Shown: piece after piece, positions 1 through 6,983 of the stretch
Layout: each line of letters begins with the position of its first letter
How positions within the stretch are numbered: position 1 is the stretch's first letter
Assembly: GCA_025351205.1 (NCBI GenBank)
Contig: JANXWI010000050.1
Span: 1 to 28,299, forward strand
DNA length: 28,299 bases
Source of the DNA: Deinococcus sp.
GTDB taxonomy: Bacteria > Deinococcota > Deinococci > Deinococcales > Deinococcaceae
Direction: 5' to 3'
Program-made: the position numbers and the translations under genes
Notes under the pieces: model-generated
Seen by the model: the letters and a program-made list of their open reading frames with translations, nothing else
Database searches by the model: none
What the model was told of the DNA's origin: nothing

Positions 1-1463
1 GCCGGGGCCACGGTGCTGAACCGCGCGTTGCTGGCCTGCGAAGGCTGCCCCTGAGAAGACTGACCCTGACGCCCGCCCTGACCCTGCTGGCCGCGCGACT
101 GCCCGCCGTCCTGGCTGGATCGTCCACCCTGGCCGCCCCCACCACCCTGAGCGCCGCCGCCGCTCGACTGGCCCCCATGCGACTGGCCTCCATGTGACTG
201 GCCCCCGCCCGCATGACCGCGCCCGCCGCCCTGACCGGCCCCGCTGCGCTGCGCTCTGTGGTTCGCCAGCCGTTCGCGCAGCGGAATCTCCAGACCTTCC
301 TGCGGCTTGGCCCCGTAGTCGAAGCCCTCCAGCTTGGCGCGCTCGATGGCCTTGCCGGTGAAGCGCTCGATGGCCCGCAGGCCGTCTTCTTCATCCCGCG
401 AGAACAGCGTGATGGCCGTGCCGCTCAGGCCCGCGCGGGCGGTGCGTCCGGCGCGGTGTACGTAATCTTCCGCACTCACCGGCACGTCGAAGTTGATCAC
501 GTGGCCCAGCGCCGGAACGTCGATGCCGCGCGAGGCGATGTCGGTGGCGACCAGAACCTTGTACTTGCCGCTCTTGAATCCTTCCAGCGCCTCGGTGCGG
601 GCAGTCTGCGACCTGTTGCCGTGAATGCGCTGGGCGCTGATGCCGGCCCGTTCCAGCTTCTCGGCCACCCGGTTGGCACGGTGCTTGGTGCGCGTGAACA
701 CCAGCGCCTGCTCCACGTCGGGCGCGGCCAGAATGCCCGCCACGAGGTCCACTTTCAGCTCGCTGCTGATGGCGTAGGCCAGTTCGGTGATCTTGGCGGC
801 GGGGCGACCACCGTGCTTGACGCCCACCCGGACGGGGTTCTGCTGAAAGTCGCGGGCCAACTTGACGATGTCGTCGGGCATGGTGGCGCTGAACAGCATG
901 GTCTGGCGCACCGTGGGGAGTGCTTTCAGGATGCGCCGGATGTCGGGCAGGAAGCCCAGGTCCAGCATCCGGTCAGCCTCGTCGAGCACCAGCACCTCGA
1001 CGCCGCCGAACTTGGCGTTGCCCTGGTTAATGTGGTCGAGCAGCCGCCCCGGCGTGGCAATGATGATCTCGGTGCCGCCGCGCAACGCCGCTGCCTGCGG
1101 GTTCTGGCCGACGCCGCCGAAGATGCTGGCGACGCGCAGGTGGGTGTTTTTGGTCAATTCGAGGGCCACTTCCTCGATCTGGGCGGCCAGCTCGCGGGTG
1201 GGGGCCAGCACCAGGGCGCGGCTGCGGCGCGGAGTGGCCTGCCCCGACAGCAGCTTCTCGATCAGCGGCAGCAGAAAGGCCACGGTCTTGCCCGAGCCGG
1301 TGGCGGCGGTGCCCAGCACGTCGCGGCCCCCCCTTGCGGGCGGCAGGCTGAGAGCTTGAATCTCGGTGGGTTCGCTGTAGCCCATGCGGATGATCGCGTC
1401 GTTCAGCGATTTGGGCAGGTTCATGTCCTGAAAGGTGGTGATCGGCGCAGTAACATCAGTCAT
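1..1463 (-). CDS. DEAD-box RNA helicase, RhlE/DeaD type (3' end beyond window)
   Basis: ATP-dependent RNA helicase expected to unwind RNA duplexes in ribosome assembly, mRNA decay or cold adaptation. The frame stays open from the ATG at 1463 to the window edge (487 codons visible), so the C-terminus is missing. Visible motifs in order: Q-motif Gln about residue 36, Walker A GSGKT 56-60, PTRELA 88-93, TPGR 137-140, DEAD 161-164, SAT 192-194, ATDIASRGID about 307-316, HRAGRTARAG about 333-342. After about residue 400 the protein becomes a low-complexity Gly/Gln/Ser tail with repeated HGGQS units, typical of an RNA-binding, disordered extension. The start is supported by an AGGA Shine-Dalgarno-like sequence a few bases upstream. 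The family assignment is secure. The RhlE subgroup is inferred from the motif set and the short helicase core. Confidence 0.93.
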   Translation of the reverse strand, partial: MTDVTAPITTFQDMNLPKSLNDAIIRMGYSEPTEIQALSLPPARGGRDVLGTAATGSGKTVAFLLPLIEKLLSGQATPRRSRALVLAPTRELAAQIEEVALELTKNTHLRVASIFGGVGQNPQAAALRGGTEIIIATPGRLLDHINQGNAKFGGVEVLVLDEADRMLDLGFLPDIRRILKALPTVRQTMLFSATMPDDIVKLARDFQQNPVRVGVKHGGRPAAKITELAYAISSELKVDLVAGILAAPDVEQALVFTRTKHRANRVAEKLERAGISAQRIHGNRSQTARTEALEGFKSGKYKVLVATDIASRGIDVPALGHVINFDVPVSAEDYVHRAGRTARAGLSGTAITLFSRDEEDGLRAIERFTGKAIERAKLEGFDYGAKPQEGLEIPLRERLANHRAQRSGAGQGGGRGHAGGGQSHGGQSHGGQSSGGGAQGGGGGQGGRSSQDGGQSRGQQGQGGRQGQSSQGQPSQASNARFSTVAP

Positions 1464-1884
1464 TAAAATCCTCGGCACAGCGGGGAAGAAGTGCTTTCAG
1501 GACCAACCTGAACACACAAACGGCGTGGCCGCCTGAGACGTTCAGGACGGTGCAGCCCGGCAGAGCGCTGTGAGCCTCTGCATGCAACCTGATTTCTGGC
1601 CCGAAGGGAAACAGGGGGCCGCTTGCACACAGTCTGACAGGTTTTGGCCTGCGGTGCGCGCACGGGCGAACAGTCGGGGCCTGCCGTGCGCGCAGCTCGG
1701 CGGTTCGCCACGCCCCAGTCGCGTGCAGCGGGGTGGTCTGATCTGCCTCCCGGTCATGGTCACCTGACCTTCGCCCTGATGCCGGGCAGACCTTTTGACA
1801 TCAAACGAGATAAAGGTTTTCTAAGTGTGCTGGCGCGTGCCTGCACACAATCCTGTGGCCCCCGGATTTGACAGACTGCCCGAC
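1464..1884. other. Divergent intergenic region, helicase / UPF0173
   Basis: About 420 bp without a convincing gene. Short frames on both strands here are Arg/Pro-rich artefacts of high GC. The region must hold the helicase promoter (reading left) and the UPF0173 promoter (reading right). At 1794-1805 there is a perfect inverted repeat, TTTGA-CA-TCAAA, whose right part overlaps a consensus -35 TTGACA (1795-1800) for the + strand. The matching -10 is poor (TTTCTA or TTCTAA around 1818-1824). The long helicase upstream region could include a 5' leader, as is common for cold-responsive DEAD-box genes, but nothing in the sequence proves this. Confidence 0.4.
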
Positions 1885-2565
1885 ATGAAGATCACCTTTA
1901 TCGGCCACAGCGCGTTCATCTTGCAGGACGGCGGCCACACCGTAGTCATCGATCCTTTCATCGCGGGCAATCCTGTGGCGAAACACAGCGTCGAGCAGGT
2001 GCAGGCCATGAACGTCTCCAGCGTGCTGATCTCGCACGCGCACGGCGACCACTGGGGCAATGCCCTCGATCTGGCCCAGGGTGACACCACGCTGATCGCC
2101 ACGGCTGAGATCGGCGGTTACGCGGGCAGCAAGGGCGTGACAAACGCCATCGGGGCCAACATCGGCGGCACGGTGAAGCAGCCCTGGGGCAGCGTGTACT
2201 TCACGCCGGCGTGGCACTCCAGCAGCTTTCCTGACGGCACCTACGGCGGCATGCCCACCGGCATGGTGATCGAGTTCGGCGGCAAGCGGCTATATTTTGC
2301 GGGTGACACGGCGTTGTTCGGCGACATGCAGCTGATCGGTGACCGGGGCCTGGACCTGGCTTTCCTGCCCATCGGGGACCACTACACCATGGGGCCACAG
2401 GAGGCGGGCCGGGCACTGGACCTGCTGCGCCCGAAAGACGCGGTTCCCATGCACTACGGCACGTTTCCTGGGCTGGACGGCGACCCGCAGGTGTTCGCCG
2501 CCGAGGCCCGGAAACGCGGCGTGACGGCGCACCTGATCCAGCCTGGCGAAACGCTCGACTACTGA
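1885..2565 (+). CDS. UPF0173 metal-dependent hydrolase (metallo-beta-lactamase fold)
   Basis: A 226-residue one-domain metallo-beta-lactamase-fold protein of the UPF0173 (YtkL-like) family. The physiological substrate of the family is not known. The N-terminus MKITFIGHSAF and the metal site HAHGDH (residues 51-56) are diagnostic, followed by FAGDT around residue 140 and a C-terminal MHYGTFPG segment. The ATG at 1885 was chosen over a GTG at 1825 because family members begin at this MKITF-like strand. No Shine-Dalgarno sequence precedes it. It stands alone between the divergent helicase and the downstream RGG-like gene. A GC-rich hairpin at 2599-2622 follows the stop but lacks a T-run. Confidence 0.88.
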   Translation: MKITFIGHSAFILQDGGHTVVIDPFIAGNPVAKHSVEQVQAMNVSSVLISHAHGDHWGNALDLAQGDTTLIATAEIGGYAGSKGVTNAIGANIGGTVKQPWGSVYFTPAWHSSSFPDGTYGGMPTGMVIEFGGKRLYFAGDTALFGDMQLIGDRGLDLAFLPIGDHYTMGPQEAGRALDLLRPKDAVPMHYGTFPGLDGDPQVFAAEARKRGVTAHLIQPGETLDY

Positions 2566-2878
2566 AGTTCGGGCGCTGGAGTTCAAGCTCTGTCCGGAGC
2601 GCGGCCTGTGAGTGGGCCGCGCAGTTCCCCGGTCCCGCAGCCCTGGGCCGGGAGGTGCTACACTCTCTGGACGCCTGCGGGCCGGACCTGGGGCGTGAGC
2701 GTTCAGGAACGGCCAGACAGTGAGCGGGTGGGCCACCGACAGGGACCGACCCCGCACCGAGCCGTGAAGACCAGCAACCGCCCACCAGCAGGCAGGGTGA
2801 CGGGTTCGCTGGTGCGGTCTGGAAGGCCAGCGCAAGATCAGACGGCGGGCTGGACGCAGAGGCGCAAAAGGACAGAGT
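2566..2878 (+). promoter_or_regulatory. Long structured leader of the repeat-protein gene
   Basis: 313 bp without a gene. A hairpin (GCGCGGCC 2599-2606 with GGCCGCGC 2615-2622) follows the UPF0173 stop. A -10-like TACACT lies at 2659-2664 with no clear -35. Transcription from it would give a leader of roughly 200 nt. This leader contains a good stem (2778-2789 with 2808-2817, two-base bulge) and ends in an AAAGGA Shine-Dalgarno (2867-2872). No known riboswitch class was recognised. Confidence 0.35.
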
Positions 2879-3961
<1,083 letters not shown>

Positions 3962-4040
3962 TATCCATTCCGATTGATTCCGTGCTGTGTTCGGAATCAA
4001 TCCGACCAAGCGGGCAGGCGTGCCCAGGCGCGTCCGTTCT

Positions 4041-4170
4041 GCCAAAGAAGCGGCGTAGCGTCGTCAACGGCGCTGTTCACGCCAAGAAGCGGCGTAGCGT
4101 CGTCAACGGCGCTGTTCACGCCAAGAAGCGGCGTAGCGTCATCAACGGCGCTGTTCACGCCAAGAAGCGG
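4041..4170. repeat. 39-bp tandem repeat, three copies plus a partial fourth
   Basis: The units begin GCCAAGAAGCGGCG and end GGCGCTGTTCAC. They lie at 4041-4080 (one extra A), 4081-4119 and 4120-4158, with a partial copy from 4159 that diverges after AAGCGG. Copies 2 and 3 differ by one base. There are no spacers, so this is a tandem array and not CRISPR. A related fragment (AAGCGGGCAGGCGT) lies just upstream near 4008 and again at the partial fourth copy. Confidence 0.9.
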
Positions 4171-4260
4171 GCAGGCGTCGCCACCCTCCGGTGCAGAGAC
4201 GGGCTAATGAATCTGGCTAGAGGGCGGGCCGCCCCGACCGACTTGCACCTTCACGGCGCT

Positions 4261-4295
4261 GTTCTGCCCAAGAACGGGAGTAGGAACAGGTACGG
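4261..4295 (+). repeat. Dispersed repeat copy A (core AACGGGAGTAGGAA)
   Basis: It begins with the palindromic GTTCT-gccca-AGAAC (4261-4275), continues through the 14-bp core at 4273-4286 and ends in TACGG. The same core occurs inverted at 12870-12883, again followed by TACGG. The 15-bp palindrome also occurs in opposite orientation at 4600-4614 inside the MITE-like element. It is likely a member of the small non-coding repeat families known from Deinococcus genomes. Confidence 0.6.
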
Positions 4296-4396
4296 ATTCT
4301 GCGGCATGGAGGAACGCTCGGCGCTTCTTGGTAAGAGCAGCGCCTGTGAGGACGCTTAACCGCGTTTACGAGCGTTACGGAATAGAGCGGAATCCG

Positions 4397-4505
4397 TATA
4401 CTCTGAGCATCGGTTGAGGGTCCCAGACGCGGACCTTCAACCGGTGGGAACACATCAAGGTGGCGGCGCTGATAGAGTTCAGCGCCGCCACTCTCAGTTT
4501 CTGAA
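4397..4505 (+). ncRNA. Candidate two-hairpin small RNA with its own -10 box
   Basis: A -10 box TATACT lies at 4397-4402 (5 of 6 consensus). Seven bases downstream begins a 13-bp stem (4411-4423 with 4431-4443, one G-U pair, 7-base loop). After a 16-base linker comes a perfect 13-bp GC-rich stem (4460-4472 with 4479-4491, 6-base loop), followed by CTCAGTTTCTG, a weak T-rich tail. This gives a compact unit of about 95 nt: promoter, hairpin, hairpin/terminator. No coding gene lies downstream on this strand, so it is not a leader. The -35 is poor (GTTACG at 4374-4379). No known RNA family was recognised. Confidence 0.4.
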
Positions 4506-4511
4506 TGGTTC

Positions 4512-4678
4512 TAGAGCATTTGTCATAATTCCACTGCCAAAACAACTGCCTTTTGTCAGCTCCATCATGCCCAATGCTCCACTAAATTCACTCCTTCCAG
4601 TTCTTGGGCAGAACGGACGCCGTACACGACGCCTACCCGCTCGGTCAAAAAGAGAAAGCCTTTTTGACAAATGCTCTA
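4512..4678. mobile_element. MITE-like element, 167 bp, 14-bp terminal inverted repeats
   Basis: The ends are perfect inverted repeats, TAGAGCATTTGTCA (4512-4525) and TGACAAATGCTCTA (4665-4678). If the outer TA on each side is a target duplication, the inverted repeats start GAGC, as in several IS5-related elements; this affiliation is inference. There is no transposase. The interior is less GC-rich than the surroundings, carries an inverted copy of a 15-bp palindrome also found at 4261, and holds a 9-bp hairpin (4644-4652 with 4660-4668) that may terminate divIVA transcription. The right end overlaps the divIVA stop codon. Confidence 0.7.
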
Positions 4679-5572
4679 AACGAACTGCTGTTCCTCGACC
4701 TGATTGGCCAGGTCTGGCTGGCTGGCCGGGTCGGTGGGTGCCCCGGCGCGTTCGTCTATGGTGAGCACGCGACTGTCCGGCGCTGGCTCTGCGGGCGTTC
4801 CGGCACTCAGGGCTGGAAACGCGCCTTCTTCCAGGGCGGGCAGGGGGCTGTTCAGGGGGCTGGGCGGCATCTCGGTGGGCAGCGGCAGGGCCTCGGGCAG
4901 CGGGTGGCGGGACGACAGCTCGTGAAACGACCCGACCATGGCCCGGTACTGCGCCACGAACTGCGCCTGCTCGTCGCGGGCGCGGCTGAGCAGGCTGCTC
5001 AGTTCGTTGTAGCGCTGGCTGAACACCGCCTCCAGGTGCGAGGTGCGCCCACTCAGCCCCTGTTCCAGTTCGCGGTGGCGGCGGTGGTACTGGGCCTCCA
5101 GGTCGGAGAAGCGGGCACGGTATCCGGCCTCCAGCTGGGTGCTGCGGCCCTGGTGGGCGGCCTCCAGCTCGGTGCTGCGGGCGCGGTGCAGGGTCTCCAG
5201 CTCACCTGTGCGGGCCTCGTGGCGGGCCTCCAGGGCCACCGAGCGGGCATTGGCCTGCTGGGTCACACCGTCGCGGTAGGCTTCAGCCTGGGCTGAGATC
5301 AGCTCGGCTTCGCGGCGGGCATTCTCGCGCAGCTCCTGTGAGATGCGCTCGGTGCTGACCACCGCCCGCCGCAGATCGTCCTCGGACTGGCGGTACTCGG
5401 CCAGGCGGCCCTCCAGGGCCAGCAGCCGCTCGCCCATGTCCTGGCGACCCTGGAGCAGTTCCTCGAAGTCGTCGGCCAGCTCGTTCATGAAGGTGCGGAC
5501 GTCCAGGCGCTTGTAGCCGCCCAGGTTGCCCGGAAATTCCTGATGCCGCACGTCCAGTGGGGTGTATTTCAC
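4676..5572 (-). CDS. divIVA: DivIVA cell-division/polarity protein with hendecad repeats
   Basis: DivIVA binds curved membrane at poles and septa and organises division and chromosome segregation. The N-terminus (KYTPLDVRHQEF, then GGYKRLDVRTFMNELADDFEELL, residues 2-40) is the conserved DivIVA membrane-binding and first coiled-coil region. Residues 40-112 are a classical coiled coil. Residues 113-192 carry eight units with Leu at 114, 125, 136, 147, 158, 169, 180 and 191, an exact 11-residue period. The C-terminus (225-298) is Pro/Ala-rich. The GTG at 5572 was chosen because it gives the family N-terminus; the frame extends upstream with unrelated sequence. The TAG stop lies in the terminal repeat of a MITE-like element. 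It follows yggS after 88 bp, an arrangement common in division clusters, but sepF is absent. Confidence 0.93.
   Translation of the reverse strand: MKYTPLDVRHQEFPGNLGGYKRLDVRTFMNELADDFEELLQGRQDMGERLLALEGRLAEYRQSEDDLRRAVVSTERISQELRENARREAELISAQAEAYRDGVTQQANARSVALEARHEARTGELETLHRARSTELEAAHQGRSTQLEAGYRARFSDLEAQYHRRHRELEQGLSGRTSHLEAVFSQRYNELSSLLSRARDEQAQFVAQYRAMVGSFHELSSRHPLPEALPLPTEMPPSPLNSPLPALEEGAFPALSAGTPAEPAPDSRVLTIDERAGAPTDPASQPDLANQVEEQQFV
5000..5236 (-). repeat. 33-bp tandem repeat coding the DivIVA 11-mer
   Basis: Eight 33-bp units, mostly opening with CTCCAG on the + strand (Leu-Glu on the coding strand), with moderate divergence between units. The in-frame period keeps the 11-residue coiled-coil phase. 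Confidence 0.85.
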
Positions 5573-5660
5573 CTGGCCCGCCCCCTGCTGATGTCCCGAG
5601 TCATGAGCGTAGTTTAGCCCAAGTTGTCTGCTTAGCTGGCAGGAGGGCCGACATGCCGTA

Positions 5661-6404
5661 TCAGCCGTGCTGGAGGTCTGAATCTGTGGCCGCGCTGAGC
5701 GTATCCGGGCCAAACAGCCGCCGCCCCACCCGCACCAGCGTCGCGCCGTGCCGGATGGCGGCCACGAAGTCGTCGCTCATGCCCATGCTCAGCTCGCTCA
5801 GGCCCAGGCTGTACGCCGCCAGCGCGGTGTCGGCAAACACCTGTTCTGCGGCTGCCGGGTCACCGTAGGGGGCCATGACCATCAGGCCGCGCACCTTCAG
5901 CCCGGTCTGCTGTACGCTCCGTAGCAGGCCGGGCAGGTCTTGCACAGACGCGCCGTGCTTCTGGGCCTCGCCGTTGTGGACCTGGAGCAGCACCTCCGGG
6001 GCGTGCCCCCAGCCCTGCGCCGCCGCCGCCACTGCCTCGGCCTGAGACAGCTCCTCGATGGTATGAACAAGGCTCACGGCCTTCAGATACTTGACCTTGT
6101 TGCGCTGCACCGGTCCGATGAAGTGCCAGTCGAGTGGGGGCCAGTCGAGTGGGAGCCAGTCGAGTTGGGCTGTCCCTGTTCCGTCCGCGCCCTCCACTTC
6201 TGCCACCTTGTCGCGCAGTTCCTGGCCCCGGTTCTCGGCGAGCGCGAAGCCGCCCGGCTGGAGGCCCGCGTGGGCCAGAATGTGCTGCCTGATCTCGGCC
6301 AGAGTGTGCCCCTTGCTGACCGCGACCAGCCGCACCGACCCGGCAGACCTGCCAGCAGCGACCTCGGCGGCCCGCAGCTCGCGCAACACCTGCGGCAGAC
6401 TCAC
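5661..6404 (-). CDS. yggS: YggS/YlmE family PLP homeostasis protein
   Basis: A pyridoxal-phosphate-binding, alanine-racemase-fold protein that buffers PLP and affects amino-acid metabolism; family members have no confirmed catalytic activity. It is 247 residues long, normal for the family. The PLP Lys is in VAVSKGH (Lys31). ALAENRGQE, WHFIGPVQRNK, the LMVMAPYG segment, LSMGMSDDF and VRVGRRLFG are conserved landmarks. Just before WHFIG, three 15-bp repeats (6126-6170) encode repeated LDW-x-P units, lengthening a loop. The GTG start at 6404 overlaps the TGA of a small upstream frame and has no Shine-Dalgarno, so translation may be coupled. It lies upstream of divIVA on the same strand, as in many Gram-positive division clusters. 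Confidence 0.92.
   Translation of the reverse strand: MSLPQVLRELRAAEVAAGRSAGSVRLVAVSKGHTLAEIRQHILAHAGLQPGGFALAENRGQELRDKVAEVEGADGTGTAQLDWLPLDWPPLDWHFIGPVQRNKVKYLKAVSLVHTIEELSQAEAVAAAAQGWGHAPEVLLQVHNGEAQKHGASVQDLPGLLRSVQQTGLKVRGLMVMAPYGDPAAAEQVFADTALAAYSLGLSELSMGMSDDFVAAIRHGATLVRVGRRLFGPDTLSAATDSDLQHG
6126..6170 (-). repeat. 15-bp tandem repeat inside yggS, three copies
   Basis: Units of the CCAGTCGAGTGGGGG type at 6126-6140, 6141-6155 and 6156-6170. They are in frame and add LDW-containing pentapeptides to the protein. Confidence 0.9.
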
Positions 6405-6508
6405 GCCCGGACCCGCACCGGGAGCGTCCGGGCAGCGCGGCGGCAGCGGCGGGGCGTCTCCGGGGCGGCGAACGAAGATGCAGCGGTGGAAGACGAAGCG
6501 GTGCTCAC
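6401..6508 (-). CDS. Possible 35-codon leaderless ORF overlapping yggS start
   Basis: A GTG at 6508 follows CACAAT (6515-6520) by 6 bases, the same geometry as the leaderless starts elsewhere in the window. The frame runs 35 codons (Ser/Ala-rich then Arg-rich) and ends in a TGA that overlaps the yggS GTG (GTGA). It could drive coupled translation of yggS, which lacks its own binding site. The peptide has no recognisable domain, so only position and start context support it. Confidence 0.25.
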   Translation of the reverse strand: MSTASSSTAASSFAAPETPRRCRRAARTLPVRVRA

Positions 6509-6983
6509 GCGGTCATTGTGGGCGCAGGCGGGCTGGAGGGGCAAGTCTGAACGTCCGGGTCTGAATATCCGGGTCTGAGCATCTGACTCTGGATATCCGG
6601 GTGCGGGCATCCGAGACCGGGGGTATGAGCGTGGGCAGCGATTGCACAGACCAAGGCCGGATCAAGGCCGCTTCATCTTTCTCAGGGCGATAAACACGAA
6701 TGTGGCCCATGAAGAGAGTGGCCCACCGAGGGGTCGCCGCAGGTTTCAGGAAGGCTGATCTATGCTGGGCCGGACGCGAAGCCCGTGGCGAGCGCGGACC
6801 CTCCGGCGCAGCGGTCACACTCCGGCGGCGTTTCGGCCAGCAGCACAGTCAGCCAGCAGCACAGCCCCGATAGCAGTACAGCACCGATAGCACAGCGCAG
6901 TCATCAATTCCGTCATCAATAAAGTCTGGGAAGTCTGGCCCATCTACAGCGTGCGGTCCGGGCCGGTTTCAAGAGGAGAACGA
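6405..6983. other. Divergent intergenic region, yggS / bamA
   Basis: About 580 bp. It contains five degenerate 14-bp tandem units (6546-6615) and a CAG-rich stretch with repeated CAGCACCGATAGCA-like words (about 6840-6895). A TCATCAAT direct repeat precedes a -10-like TAAAGT (6920-6925). Apart from the possible short yggS leader ORF, no supported gene was found. Confidence 0.45.
6546..6615. repeat. 14-bp degenerate tandem repeat, five units
   Basis: TCTGAATATCCGGG-type units at 6546-6559, 6560-6573, 6574-6587, 6588-6601 and 6602-6615; the third and fifth are the most diverged. They lie upstream of yggS. Confidence 0.8.

Larger units (their letters stand above)
3962..4396. other. Gene-free repeat-rich region
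   Basis: After the stop of the repeat-protein gene there is an 11-bp inverted repeat (GATTGATTCCG 3972-3982 with CGGAATCAATC 3992-4002), possibly a weak terminator without a T-run. It is followed by 39-bp tandem repeats and a dispersed-repeat core. Open frames crossing the region have Lys/Arg-rich repeat translations and no ribosome binding site, and I do not call them genes. Confidence 0.5.

Noticed and set aside
213..1466. Long + strand frame of 417 codons opposite the helicase
   Set aside because: It is antisense to a DEAD-box gene whose motifs are all present, and its translation has no recognisable domain. High GC keeps antisense frames open.
1542..1871. Short frames between helicase and UPF0173
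   Set aside because: Overlapping on both strands, Arg/Pro-rich, and no start signals or domain.
2671..2878. RNase P RNA or known riboswitch
   Set aside because: Some fragments look similar to P RNA, but the conserved GAGGAAAGTCC core and order are absent. Kept as an unclassified leader.
4041..4170. CRISPR array
   Set aside because: The units are directly adjacent without unique spacers, and no cas gene is present.
3982..4359. Frame through the 39-bp repeats (Lys/Arg-rich repeats)
   Set aside because: It has no ribosome binding site or known domain. The period is a multiple of three, so an open frame is expected by chance. Kept only as a repeat.
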